Source of the DNA: Massilia sp. Root351
GTDB lineage: Bacteria > Pseudomonadota > Gammaproteobacteria > Burkholderiales > Burkholderiaceae_D
Assembly: GCF_001425045.1 (NCBI RefSeq)
Contig: NZ_LMDJ01000005.1
Span: 62,001 to 126,000, forward strand
Direction: 5' to 3'
Length of the DNA: 64,000 bases
Shown: positions 34,981 through 43,100 of the stretch, in pieces
Position numbering within the stretch: position 1 is the stretch's first letter
Layout of the letters: each line of letters begins with the position of its first letter
Made by a program: the position numbers and the translations under genes
The notes under the pieces: generated by a model
The model's input: only the letters and a program-made list of their open reading frames with translations
Told to the model about the DNA's origin: nothing
Databases searched by the model: none

Positions 34981-35901
34981 TCAGCCCGCGCGCGCCTCGG
35001 CTCCGCGCAAGTGTTCCAGCAGCGCCTGGGTCACCGGCGACAGCGCGTGCGGATCGCGCACGATGATTCTCAGCTCGCGCTGGGCCCAGCCATCCTCCAG
35101 TTCCAGCGCCACCAGCCCGAGCGGCTGGCCGATGGCCTGGAACACCTCGAACGGAATCACGCCCAGCCCCATGCCCACCTGCGCCATGCGGCACACCGCG
35201 TCGAAGCCCGGCACCTGGATGCGCACCTGCAGCGCCCGTCCCGCCTCGCGCGCTGCCAGGTGCATGCGCGAGTTGATGGAGCTGTTCACATGCAGGCCCA
35301 CATGGTCCGAGTCAAGCGTATCGGCGAAGGCCACCCGGCCGCACTGCGCCAGCGCATGGTCGGCCCGCATCACCAGCACCAGGCGGTCGCGCCGGTACAG
35401 CTCCGTGTGCAGCGCGCGCGTGTCCACGTCGCCCGAGCAGATGCCGATATCGGCCCAGCTATCCTCGACTCCGCGCACCACGCTGTCGCTGGGACGCTCT
35501 TCCAGGTCCAGCTTCACCTGTCCGTGCTGTTGCAGGAAAGCCCGCAAGTCCTCCGGCAGGAACTCCACGATGGCGGACAGGTTGGCCACCATGCGAACAT
35601 AGCCGCGCACGCCCTGCGCATGTTCGGCCAGCTCGACGCCCATCTTCTCCACGCTCAGCAGCATGCGCCGCGCATGGGTCAGCAGCGTATGGCCGGCCGG
35701 CGTCAGCTCCATGCCGCGCGCCTTGCGGGAAAACAGCGCCACGCCCACCGCCTGCTCCAGGTCCACCAGCCGCTTGCTGGCGGCCGAGACCGCAATCGCT
35801 TCCCGCTCGGCCGCGCGCGTGAGCGTGCCCTCCTCCTGCACTGCCAGGAACAGCTGCAGCGTGGTCAGGTCCAGTTTGCGCAGAAGATTAATGATAGCCA
35901 T
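34981..35901 (-). CDS. LysR-family transcriptional regulator
   Basis: A 306-residue LysR regulator. The N-terminal helix-turn-helix (TLQLFLAVQEEGTLTRAAE, then SAASKRLVDLEQAVG) is clear; the rest is a ligand-binding domain. It lies just upstream of the CoA-transferase gene on the same strand, rather than in the common divergent layout. It probably senses the acid or its CoA ester and controls the catabolic genes. The ATG at 35901 begins the canonical domain. Confidence 0.92.
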   Translation of the reverse strand: MAIINLLRKLDLTTLQLFLAVQEEGTLTRAAEREAIAVSAASKRLVDLEQAVGVALFSRKARGMELTPAGHTLLTHARRMLLSVEKMGVELAEHAQGVRGYVRMVANLSAIVEFLPEDLRAFLQQHGQVKLDLEERPSDSVVRGVEDSWADIGICSGDVDTRALHTELYRRDRLVLVMRADHALAQCGRVAFADTLDSDHVGLHVNSSINSRMHLAAREAGRALQVRIQVPGFDAVCRMAQVGMGLGVIPFEVFQAIGQPLGLVALELEDGWAQRELRIIVRDPHALSPVTQALLEHLRGAEARAG

Positions 35902-35978
35902 GCCGCGCACTTTAACAGGTGTGCCCAAAGCGCAAAAGATTCGTTACACTGGCGATATCAACTTTGCAAGGAGCAAGC

Positions 35979-36341
35979 ATGGCAAGCGAAATCGTTTTGG
36001 ATACCCGGCTGGAATCGGCCAAGAACACGGCCTGGTGGCTGTACTTGCTGCATGGCGTGGCTTTCGTGTTCTCCGTGGGTACGCTGTCGTTGCTGATACT
36101 CATCATTAACTACGTGCAGCGGCCCGCCACCGAAGGTACCTTCGTCTACAGCCATCACAGCTGGCAGATCCGCACCTTCTGGTGGTACCTGGTGTGGTTC
36201 GTGCTCGGCATTATCCTGGCCGCGACCTTCATCGGCATCGTGGTGGCCGTCCCGATCTGGGTGGTGGCATGGCTGTGGTCGGCCTATCGCCTGGTGCGCG
36301 GCATCAAGGACTTGAACGACAACCGCGCCATGCCGGAATGA
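35979..36341 (+). CDS. DUF4870-like small membrane protein
   Basis: A 120-residue protein with three probable membrane helices (about residues 15-45, 68-95 and 85-105 region) and the ending YRLVRGIKDLNDNRAMP, common in DUF4870 proteins. AAGGAG lies six bases before the ATG. Function unknown. It overlaps the DUF2252 gene as ATGA and is divergent from the LysR gene, 77 bases away. Confidence 0.8.
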   Translation: MASEIVLDTRLESAKNTAWWLYLLHGVAFVFSVGTLSLLILIINYVQRPATEGTFVYSHHSWQIRTFWWYLVWFVLGIILAATFIGIVVAVPIWVVAWLWSAYRLVRGIKDLNDNRAMPE

Positions 36342-37579
36342 GGACGGTCGCCCAAGAGATCCTGGAGCACAACCGCCAGTTCCGGGAGACCAACAGCACC
36401 GACCTGGTGACCAAGGTCGCACGCATGAAGGAACACGTATTTCCCTTCTACCGAGCGACCGCGCACCTGTTCTACCGCGACATGGCGGCGCTGCCGTCCT
36501 CACCGTACACCAACGCACAGACTGGCCGCTGCTGGCTGGCCGGCGACGCCCACCTGGCCAATTTCGGCGCTATGCGCGACGCCGCCGGCACGGAAGTTTT
36601 CGGCGTCAGCGACTTCGACGAAGCTTATATCGGACAGTACCTGTGGGACTTGCGGCGCCTGGCCGTGAGCCTGCTGCTGGCCGACTATGCCAAGGACATC
36701 AGCCTGTCCGAGCGGCGCGCCGCCATCGCGGCCATGGCCACGGCGTATCTCGCCTGCATGGCCGACTTCAAGGGTAGCAACGACGAGCTGAAGTTCCGGC
36801 TGACCAGCGACAACACCAGCGGCCTGGTTCAGAAAGCCATCAGGAAGGCGGCCAAGGCAGACCGCAAGGAATTCCTGGCCAAGTTCAAGGGCCCGGACAC
36901 GCGGCCGGTGGCGGATGCCATCCGCGCTGCGGTCGTTGCCGCAATGCCGGATTACGTGGGCCGGATCGCTCCGTCCGGCCGCAAGGCGGTCGCCTGCTAT
37001 CAAGTGCTTGACGTGCGCCAGCGCCTCGGCGCCGGCATGGGCAGCCTGGGGAAACTGCGCTACTACGCCCTGCTGCAAGGCACCGGCGACGGCAACGTGA
37101 TGCTGGAGATGAAGCAAGCCATCCCCAGCGCGGTCGAACTGGCCAACCCTGGCGCGCTGCCGAGCTCATTCCATGGCGGGCACGACGGCCAGCGCATCGC
37201 CCGCGCCCAGCAGGCCATGCAGCTCAACGCCGATGTGCTGACCGGCTACGCAATGATCGCCGGCATGCCCTTCCATGTGCATGAGAAAGCCCCGACCGAC
37301 AAGGACTTCAAGTACGACGACATCGCCACCGACGCCGAGCTTAACAAGGCAGCCGCCACGCTCGGCATGGCGCTGGCGTCCGCCCACGCACTGGCCGACC
37401 AGGACCATGATACGCATTTGGTCCAGGTCAGCATCGACAAGCAGGTCACCGACGCAGTCACCAGCCGCAGCGGCTTCATCACCGAGCTGACCGGCTTTGC
37501 CTGCGACTACGCTGCCAAGGTGCGCCTCGACTGGCAAGCTTTCCGGGCCGCACTGGACAAGGGCGAACCGATGTACTGA
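36338..37579 (+). CDS. DUF2252 protein, kinase-fold-like
   Basis: A 413-residue DUF2252 protein. Family features are FYRATAHLFYRD, WLAGDAHLANFGA (about residues 66-78) and VSDFDEAYIGQYLWDLRRL, which resemble the catalytic HGDxHxxN and metal-binding Asp loops of aminoglycoside-kinase-like folds. It may be a phosphotransferase of unknown substrate. The ATG at 36338 overlaps the previous stop and begins the family-type N-terminus; no ribosome site is needed if coupled. Confidence 0.87.
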   Translation: MRTVAQEILEHNRQFRETNSTDLVTKVARMKEHVFPFYRATAHLFYRDMAALPSSPYTNAQTGRCWLAGDAHLANFGAMRDAAGTEVFGVSDFDEAYIGQYLWDLRRLAVSLLLADYAKDISLSERRAAIAAMATAYLACMADFKGSNDELKFRLTSDNTSGLVQKAIRKAAKADRKEFLAKFKGPDTRPVADAIRAAVVAAMPDYVGRIAPSGRKAVACYQVLDVRQRLGAGMGSLGKLRYYALLQGTGDGNVMLEMKQAIPSAVELANPGALPSSFHGGHDGQRIARAQQAMQLNADVLTGYAMIAGMPFHVHEKAPTDKDFKYDDIATDAELNKAAATLGMALASAHALADQDHDTHLVQVSIDKQVTDAVTSRSGFITELTGFACDYAAKVRLDWQAFRAALDKGEPMY

Positions 37580-37656
37580 CGGGAGCTTGATCTCCGTCTA
37601 GGCATGTCGTCCCGGCACGGCCTACCATGGGAGTTCTCATGGAACCGGGAGGCAAC

Positions 37657-38082
37657 ATGAAATACATGCTGGCAATTTCGTGCGTGCTGTTGGCTGCGGT
37701 TGGAAATGTCACCCAGGCCGAGAAACAAGACATCGTCTGCCCGCCCGCCATTCTCGCGTCCACCACGGTGGCGACGGCCGATGGCTGGGAGCCGGTAGGC
37801 GGCGCGGCCGAATACAAGCTCGAGCATGCCCAGCTCTTCTCCGGCCATCCCAGCGGGGAGGTGCAAGTGAGGCCGGACGAAAGCTCCCGTGACAAGAGCG
37901 TGGTCACGCAGTGGCGCCTCAATCCCGCGCAAGCGCCCGAATTCTGGATCGGCTGCGCCTACCGCGACACCACCGTACTGCTGGCCCGAAAACTCGACAC
38001 CCGGCTATCGCGCTGCATCGCCCGCTACGATCGGACCAACGGCCCGCCGCCGGGGCATTTGCAGTCGCTAACGTGCTCTTGA
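37657..38082 (+). CDS. Exported STY0301-type small protein
   Basis: A 141-residue protein with a signal peptide (cleavage near TQA-E, residue 24) and four Cys in the mature part (VCPPA, IGCAY, RCIARY, LTCS). The pattern VCP ... WxP ... W-x-C-x-Y ... C-x-x-x-Y ends with a C-terminal Cys, matching the STY0301 family of unknown function. GGGAGG lies before the ATG. It should be periplasmic or secreted with two disulfides. Confidence 0.7.
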   Translation: MKYMLAISCVLLAAVGNVTQAEKQDIVCPPAILASTTVATADGWEPVGGAAEYKLEHAQLFSGHPSGEVQVRPDESSRDKSVVTQWRLNPAQAPEFWIGCAYRDTTVLLARKLDTRLSRCIARYDRTNGPPPGHLQSLTCS

Positions 38083-38203
38083 GGCCGCTCGCCCTCTGCT
38101 GTCCCAAGCCTGCGCACGCGCACAGAAACACCAGCGATCGCGAGATGTCTTCGCGCGCGGCAATGGGTTGGCGTTTCGCTCGGGCCGGAATTGGCTGCAA
38201 CCG

Positions 38204-38521
38204 CTAGGCCCAGAAAATTTTCAGGACGAAGCCGCCAACTAAGAGTAACCAGCAAAGGCCAATCACAAGCCGCAACCTCAGTGGCAACGGGTTGCGGACC
38301 GCGTCAGCGACAACCTCGCTCATCGGCTGCGTGAACATTTTTCTGGTGTAGGTCAGATAGGGAATTACACAGAAACTGAGCGCAGTGCCTGCGAAGATGA
38401 GTGCATCACCATGATTATCTTCTTTAAAATAAACAAACGCAGAGTAGGCACACAACAGGCCAATAATCGAAAAGACCACCCCGAGCGCCTGAAGTGCGCG
38501 TTGCTTTTTGATAGCCATCAT
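38204..38521 (-). CDS. Small hypothetical membrane protein
   Basis: A 105-residue protein with three likely membrane helices (LGVVFSIIGLLCAYSAFVY, ALIFAGTALSFCVIPYL and LVIGLCWLLLVGGFVLKIF) and no recognised family. Its base composition is more AT-rich than flanking genes, which suggests recent acquisition. Start chosen at the first of two adjacent ATGs (38521); the ribosome site is weak. Confidence 0.55.
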   Translation of the reverse strand: MMAIKKQRALQALGVVFSIIGLLCAYSAFVYFKEDNHGDALIFAGTALSFCVIPYLTYTRKMFTQPMSEVVADAVRNPLPLRLRLVIGLCWLLLVGGFVLKIFWA

Positions 38522-38653
38522 GTCTTCTGTAGGTCTAAAGAAATTCAATTATATTGGACTTGGACCTGTAGCCAGGCCGGCATCACAGGCAAGTTTTCCC
38601 TAAGCGGACATCGTCCCAGCCTGGGGGCAAGATCACACCCACGATAGCGCATC

Positions 38654-39286
38654 TTAGAGGCCACCGTGTGCGGCGATGAACATGGCGACGGCAGACCGGC
38701 AATAAGATTCGATTTCATCCTCGTCCTCTGCCCTCGCCTCATCAAAACGTGCGATGAGCAGGAGATCAGATCCTTTGAAAAGCGCGGCAAACAGGCGGGC
38801 GGACCGGAGAGGATCGGGCACCTTAAGGACCGCCTTCGCGTGCAGCTGACGCAACAGGGCCTCGATTTGGGCGATGACATGGGCCGGCCCGGCTTCGTAG
38901 TGGAGCTTGCTTAACGACCTTTGATTCGTCTTGTCGGCCAAGACCATGGCTTCGACACTGCGGACGTCCGGACTCAACAGCGTGCGAAGCAGCGATGATC
39001 CCACCGCCATGAGCTGATCTTGGGCCGAACCGTCGACACCTTCAACAAAGGCCTGTGGCGCAAACGGATGGCAATGGGCCGCCATGGCCGCGCTGAACAG
39101 CGCCTCCTTGTTCTCGAAATGTCGATAGATGCTTAGCTTGGAAATCTTCCCCCGCTGGGCGACCTTGTCCATGGTCGTCGCTTGAAAACCCAGTTCCACA
39201 AAGAGTTCGCAGGCGGCGTCGACTATCGTTTGGCGAAGCGCCTCGTTGGCGGGGCGCCCGCGACGGCCTGGGCTAATTTTAGGCAT
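38654..39286 (-). CDS. TetR-family transcriptional repressor
   Basis: A 210-residue TetR regulator. The DNA-binding part spans residues ~15-60 (IVDAACELFVELGFQATTMDKVAQRGKIS, shown shortened: AACELFVELGF and ISKLSIYRHFENKEAL). It is divergent from the flavin oxidoreductase gene with 113 bases between, which contain a promoter and inverted repeats. It probably represses that gene and itself until a small molecule binds. Confidence 0.93.
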   Translation of the reverse strand: MPKISPGRRGRPANEALRQTIVDAACELFVELGFQATTMDKVAQRGKISKLSIYRHFENKEALFSAAMAAHCHPFAPQAFVEGVDGSAQDQLMAVGSSLLRTLLSPDVRSVEAMVLADKTNQRSLSKLHYEAGPAHVIAQIEALLRQLHAKAVLKVPDPLRSARLFAALFKGSDLLLIARFDEARAEDEDEIESYCRSAVAMFIAAHGGL

Positions 39287-39300
39287 AACAATTCCAGTAC

Positions 39301-39330
39301 TTGACAGTATTTAAATTCATAATTTATGAT
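39301..39330 (+). promoter_or_regulatory. Sigma-70 promoter with embedded palindrome (TetR operator candidate)
   Basis: TTGACA (39301-39306) and TATGAT (39325-39330) are separated by 18 bases, a strong consensus promoter pointing at the oxidoreductase. Within it, TAAATTCATAATTTA (39312-39326) is a perfect 6-bp inverted repeat. A wider, imperfect dyad (GTACT near 39294 and AGTAC near 39338) surrounds it. Binding of the divergent TetR here would block RNA polymerase. Confidence 0.65.
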
Positions 39331-39399
39331 ACCACTCAGTACCTCAAATGTACAAGCCAGCCTCAACCCAACCATCATCCGCAACTCGGAGCCCATACC

Positions 39400-40293
39400 A
39401 TGAATGACGTCATCATCATCGGAGGTAGCTTTGCCGGCCTCGCCGCCGCCCTGCAGCTCGGCCGTGCTCGCCGCAAGGTCACTGTTCTCGATACCGGCCG
39501 CCCGCGCAACCGCTTTGCCGGCCATTCGCATGGCCTGCTCGGCCATGATCACAAACCGCCGCTGGACATTCTGGAAGAGGCGCGGCAGCAACTGGCGCGC
39601 TATCCAACGATCAGACTGGTCAATGCCCGAGCCGAGAGCGTGTCTGGCGCAATCGACGATTTTTGCGTCGTCACAGACGATAACGAACAGCTAAAGGCAC
39701 GCCGCCTGATCCTGAGCTATGGCGTCACCGACCAGATGCCGGATGTTCCGGGTTTTGCCGAAAGCTGGGGTACGTCTATCGTGCCCTGTCCGTATTGCGA
39801 CGGCTTTGAAGTCGCCGGCCAGCATTGGGGCCTCGTCTGGTCCGGCCCGCAGTCGCACCAGTCTGCAAGGCTATTCCGGGATTGGACCGACAAGCTGACT
39901 GTCTTCGCCGATGGTCATGACATCCCGCCCGAAATCCAGGCCGATTTGGCGCGCCGCAACATACCTGTCGCCCTTGGCAGCATCGTCGAGATCGCCCATC
40001 AGGACGGCCATATCATCACCGTCAATCTCGATACCCGCCGCAATGTCGCGGTCGACGTCCTGTTCGCCCATCCGCGCAACAAGCCGTCCGCAAGCCTGCA
40101 TGCATCACTGGGCATCGCAACGGTCGAAACGCCCTCCGGCATCATCCTCAAGGTCGACGAGCGTCGCCAAACCAGCATGCCTGGCATCTACGCCGCCGGC
40201 GACCTCACGACGCCTTTTTTGCCCTCGGTCACCCAGGCATCATCCCAGGGCGCGATGGCCGGTATCTTCGCCCAGCAGTCTATGCTGGTTTGA
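39400..40293 (+). CDS. Thioredoxin-reductase-like NAD(P)/FAD oxidoreductase
   Basis: A 297-residue flavoprotein. The FAD-binding GGSFAGLAAALQLGRA is at residues 8-23, the redox CPYC at about 130-133, and the C-terminal FAD motif GIYAAGDL near 266-273. Its length and layout match small thioredoxin-reductase-like enzymes. The second (NADPH) Rossmann motif is poor (VWSGPQSH in place of GxGxxA), so the electron donor is uncertain. Gene expression is probably under the divergent TetR. Codon and base composition differ from the surrounding core genes. Confidence 0.88.
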   Translation: MNDVIIIGGSFAGLAAALQLGRARRKVTVLDTGRPRNRFAGHSHGLLGHDHKPPLDILEEARQQLARYPTIRLVNARAESVSGAIDDFCVVTDDNEQLKARRLILSYGVTDQMPDVPGFAESWGTSIVPCPYCDGFEVAGQHWGLVWSGPQSHQSARLFRDWTDKLTVFADGHDIPPEIQADLARRNIPVALGSIVEIAHQDGHIITVNLDTRRNVAVDVLFAHPRNKPSASLHASLGIATVETPSGIILKVDERRQTSMPGIYAAGDLTTPFLPSVTQASSQGAMAGIFAQQSMLV

Positions 40294-40521
40294 GAGCACA
40301 GAGTCATCCCGGCGAAGATCGATCAGGCCGGAGGCGGCCGACAAGTCGCTCAACATGCCGGCGTCCGCGCCCGACACTTGCAGCGCTGCGTTGGCGACCG
40401 CCACGCCGGCTCCGCTCTCGCGCTCCTCCTCTGCGACGGCAACGCCGTCGCCCTCAGATGCCTTCTGCCTGCGCTCAAGCGATGGCCGCACGTGGCTGCA
40501 CTTGGGGCAGACGACCGTCAT
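40240..40521 (-). CDS. Short ORF with CPKC start, possibly truncated zinc-ribbon protein
   Basis: A 93-residue frame starting MTVVCPKCSHVRP, a typical start of small betaproteobacterial zinc-ribbon proteins, which normally continue with a second CPxC pair. Here the second pair is missing and the rest is low-complexity and hydrophilic. Its end overlaps the oxidoreductase gene on the other strand by 54 bases. It may be a gene stump joined to foreign DNA. Bases 40294-40600 otherwise hold no gene, and 40522-40600 show nothing recognisable. Confidence 0.3.
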   Translation of the reverse strand: MTVVCPKCSHVRPSLERRQKASEGDGVAVAEEERESGAGVAVANAALQVSGADAGMLSDLSAASGLIDLRRDDSVLSNQHRLLGEDTGHRALG

Positions 40522-40600
40522 GGCGTGCCTCTAGCTGTTGAGCTGAAGCAAGTATATCGATAATGTTAATGAGCAAACAGGCAAATTGTCACAGACGGCA

Positions 40601-41056
40601 CTAGTCCTCTATCGGAGCCAGCCCTTGCCGTATTTTCTCTTTGAGCCCGTCCAGCATTTGCTGCAGCACTTCCTTCGGATGCCCTTCCCAATCCTTCACC
40701 TCACCGACGATGCTCAGAGGGTGACGTGTCCGGTAAGATTGCGTAGGGTTGCCGGGGAAGCGCTTGTTTGTCAGATTGGGATCGTCCTCGAACGAGCCGG
40801 TGGGTTCCACGATATAGATGTAGCCACGGTCTGCGCCGCCGGCGAGTGCGGTGGCCAGTTCCGCGCCCCAGACCGCCGGCTCCAACAGGGCCGAGAAGTA
40901 GACATTGTTGGAAATCCGGCCTTCTTCGAAATTGGATGCGAAACCCGGCACCAGCAAGTCGCCTGCTTCGAGACGGTATTTGGTGCCGTGATAGAACGGC
41001 CCTTTCACATTGCCACAGCTTGCATGCGTGACCGGAGTCCAGTCTGGATCGCTCAT
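40601..41056 (-). CDS. arr: Rifamycin ADP-ribosyltransferase Arr
   Basis: A 151-residue enzyme clearly of the Arr family: FYHGTK with the NAD-binding His (H23), YFSALLEPAVWGAELA, YIYIVEPTG and FEDDPNLTNKRFPGNPTQSYR with the catalytic-region Asp. Arr inactivates rifampicin by ADP-ribosylating its C-23 hydroxyl. The ATG at 41056 has GGGAG upstream and gives the standard N-terminus. It lies 17 bases after a GNAT gene on the same strand. No integron or IS is seen next to it, so it looks chromosomal. Confidence 0.95.
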   Translation of the reverse strand: MSDPDWTPVTHASCGNVKGPFYHGTKYRLEAGDLLVPGFASNFEEGRISNNVYFSALLEPAVWGAELATALAGGADRGYIYIVEPTGSFEDDPNLTNKRFPGNPTQSYRTRHPLSIVGEVKDWEGHPKEVLQQMLDGLKEKIRQGLAPIED

Positions 41057-41073
41057 AGGCAGTCTCCCGTGGT

Positions 41074-41733
41074 TTAAATTTGCTCCAGCGCTGGCGCCGG
41101 CAGCACGGCCGTCGACCACGGCGCGAGCAGCTGCCAGCCTAGCTTGGCGTACAGGCTTCTGCCGTCGTCAGTGGCCACCAGGAGGCGCTCGGTCACGTCG
41201 GCTTGCGCGGCTAACGCATCAAGGGCTTGCATGACGACGGTCCCCAAGCCCAGGCGCCTATGGGATTCGGCCGTGACGATCTGGTCGAATACGGCAGTAC
41301 CGTGGTCCAGCGTAACCCGGCCGGAGGCGGCCAGCTCTCCGCTTGCGTGCGAGACCTGCACCAGCTTGGCGCCATGTTCCGCGGAGCTTTCAATGACATA
41401 GCCGGCCGGGAGCGCCACGTGCCCGGACATCGAAGCCGGGCCCAACATCAGATAGCCCGGCGATTCCACGCTCCAGCGCGCGGGCAACGCGGCCCGCAGC
41501 ACAGCGGGATCGACAGGCGCCTTCAGATAAATGTGGGGAGCATGAATCCGGTCGGCGCAAGCCTGCAAATCCAGGCCGGCATCAAGAAAGACATAGCGCC
41601 GCAATTGCAGCGGCATGCCCACCTCAACGCGCAAGCCACCCTCCTCATTCACCGGCAGCGGCACCCCGCGGGACAGGCTCCATCCCGTCAGCCAGCGTTC
41701 CAGCAAGGGCAAATCTATCTCAGGCATTTCCAT
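41074..41733 (-). CDS. GNAT-family N-acetyltransferase
   Basis: A 219-residue protein whose C-terminal half is a GNAT fold: the acetyl-CoA loop R-R-L-G-L-G-T is near residue 170, preceded by TAVFDQIVTAESH and followed by LLVATDDGRSLYAKLGW. The N-terminal half is unassigned. Substrate unknown. GAGGAA precedes the ATG at 41733. Close spacing suggests an operon with arr. Confidence 0.85.
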   Translation of the reverse strand: MEMPEIDLPLLERWLTGWSLSRGVPLPVNEEGGLRVEVGMPLQLRRYVFLDAGLDLQACADRIHAPHIYLKAPVDPAVLRAALPARWSVESPGYLMLGPASMSGHVALPAGYVIESSAEHGAKLVQVSHASGELAASGRVTLDHGTAVFDQIVTAESHRRLGLGTVVMQALDALAAQADVTERLLVATDDGRSLYAKLGWQLLAPWSTAVLPAPALEQI

Positions 41734-41808
41734 TCGCGCTTCCTCAAATATGCGTGCCTGCAAGCGTAGCAGTTTTCACAATTCCACGCAGGAGCCCGGC
41801 AGAAAACG

Positions 41809-42342
41809 CTAAAGCCGCATGCCCAGCCAGATAACAGACTCGGTTGCGCTGGACACGGTCCACCCTATCATCCGGCTCAAGACGCCGCCGGCCAGTACCT
41901 GCGCGGTGGCCGCATCGAGATGCCCCTGTTCTTCATGGAGGATGGCGCTGATTGCCGCGACCGCGTGGGCGTCGTCCGCGACGGCGACGAGTTGCTGGCG
42001 CAAGTGCTTGAGCACCACGCGTTCGACCGCCACGGTCGTCAACGATATGGCGCGCGCACCCAGCAGGCCGGTAAGCAAACCAAGCACATAGCCGCCCACG
42101 GCGCACAGCCAGTAGCTCTTGCAGCGCATTACTCCGCGTCGCTCCAGTTCGGCCAGGAAGATGCTTCTGTGCCCTTCCTCGTGCGCCTTGAAGGAGCGAA
42201 TCTCTGCCAGCAATGGCCTGGCGGTCCAGCGCGCCATGCAGATCTGGCCGGCGTAGATGCACACGGCTCCTTGCTCGCCGGCGTGGTTCACTTTGAGGAT
42301 GCGGCCGGCCAGAGTTCGCGACGGTTCGCTAGAAGAGTTCAT
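41809..42342 (-). CDS. coq7: Demethoxyubiquinone hydroxylase Coq7
   Basis: A 177-residue diiron hydroxylase. Iron-binding residues are present: HAGEQGA, HEEGH, AVERVV and HEEQGH, and the C-terminus SVIWLGMRL matches the family ending. Coq7 adds the C-5 hydroxyl in ubiquinone synthesis. The ATG at 42342 overlaps the upstream APH gene by 14 bases. The protein is somewhat shorter than typical bacterial Coq7 (~210), with a reduced N-terminus. Confidence 0.9.
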   Translation of the reverse strand: MNSSSEPSRTLAGRILKVNHAGEQGAVCIYAGQICMARWTARPLLAEIRSFKAHEEGHRSIFLAELERRGVMRCKSYWLCAVGGYVLGLLTGLLGARAISLTTVAVERVVLKHLRQQLVAVADDAHAVAAISAILHEEQGHLDAATAQVLAGGVLSRMIGWTVSSATESVIWLGMRL

Positions 42343-43096
42343 CGAGCTGCTCGAAGAATTCCCGTTTCGCACCGGCGTCGGGCATGCCCAGGCTGACGAG
42401 CAGTTGTGCCGCCGCCGCCTCGGACTCCTCTTCCCGCAGGTTGCGGTGCGCAAAGGCGATGTCCATCCAGCGGTCGGCCAGCCCGCCCCGGCCGAAGTCG
42501 ATAAAGTACAGCTGGTCGCGCTTGTCGACCAGGACGTTGCTGTCGCCCAGGTCGCCGTGGGCGAACACCAGGTCCTCCTGCGGCACCGTGGCGTGCAGGC
42601 GCGCGACGAGGTCCTGGGGTGTGGCGAGACCGGGCCACGGTTCAAGATCGTAGTCCTCGTCGATGAGGCCCTTGCCGAGCAGGTAGTCCAGCTCGCGCAG
42701 GCGAAGTCGCGCGCCGGCATCGAACGGGCACTCGGCGGCAGGCACGGATTGCAGCTGGCGCAGCGCTTCAAGGAACAGCGCCATCACCGGCTGGCCGGTA
42801 TCAATGCGCGCGGACAGCGGCACACCCGGGACGGCCCGCGTAATCATGTATTCGTGGCTGCCGCTGCTTTCGGCCAGCACCACTTCGGGCACGTTCAGCC
42901 GCCCGGAAAGCCAGCGCATGATCGCAGCTTCGCGCCGCACGCTATACGTGGTGGGCGCAAATACCGCCGGGGAAGCCTTCAGGAAAAACTGGTCGTTCCC
43001 GCGCTTGAAGCTGTGCACCTGGCACGGCGATTCACCGATCTTGTCCCGCCGCAGGACGGCGTTCCCGATAAAACCGGCAATGGCTGGCGGGCGCAC
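42329..43096 (-). CDS. APH(3')-like aminoglycoside phosphotransferase
   Basis: A 255-residue kinase-fold enzyme. The catalytic loop HGDLGDSNVLVD and the metal-binding FIDFGRGGLADRWMDIAFAHRNL (shortened: FIDFGRGG, DRWMDIAF) match APH(3') enzymes closely. Upstream, YMITRAVPG and the FFLKAS Lys also fit. It would phosphorylate kanamycin-type drugs, but a different natural substrate is possible. The start is GTG at 43096; no ATG fits. It lies five bases upstream-edge from metC's stop and overlaps coq7. Confidence 0.85.
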   Translation of the reverse strand: MRPPAIAGFIGNAVLRRDKIGESPCQVHSFKRGNDQFFLKASPAVFAPTTYSVRREAAIMRWLSGRLNVPEVVLAESSGSHEYMITRAVPGVPLSARIDTGQPVMALFLEALRQLQSVPAAECPFDAGARLRLRELDYLLGKGLIDEDYDLEPWPGLATPQDLVARLHATVPQEDLVFAHGDLGDSNVLVDKRDQLYFIDFGRGGLADRWMDIAFAHRNLREEESEAAAAQLLVSLGMPDAGAKREFFEQLDELF

Positions 43097-43100
43097 GCGC

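Noticed and set aside
40601..43096. A class 1 integron carrying resistance cassettes
   Set aside because: No integrase or attC-like palindromes are seen; genes are coding on one strand but with unequal gaps and a Coq7 among them.
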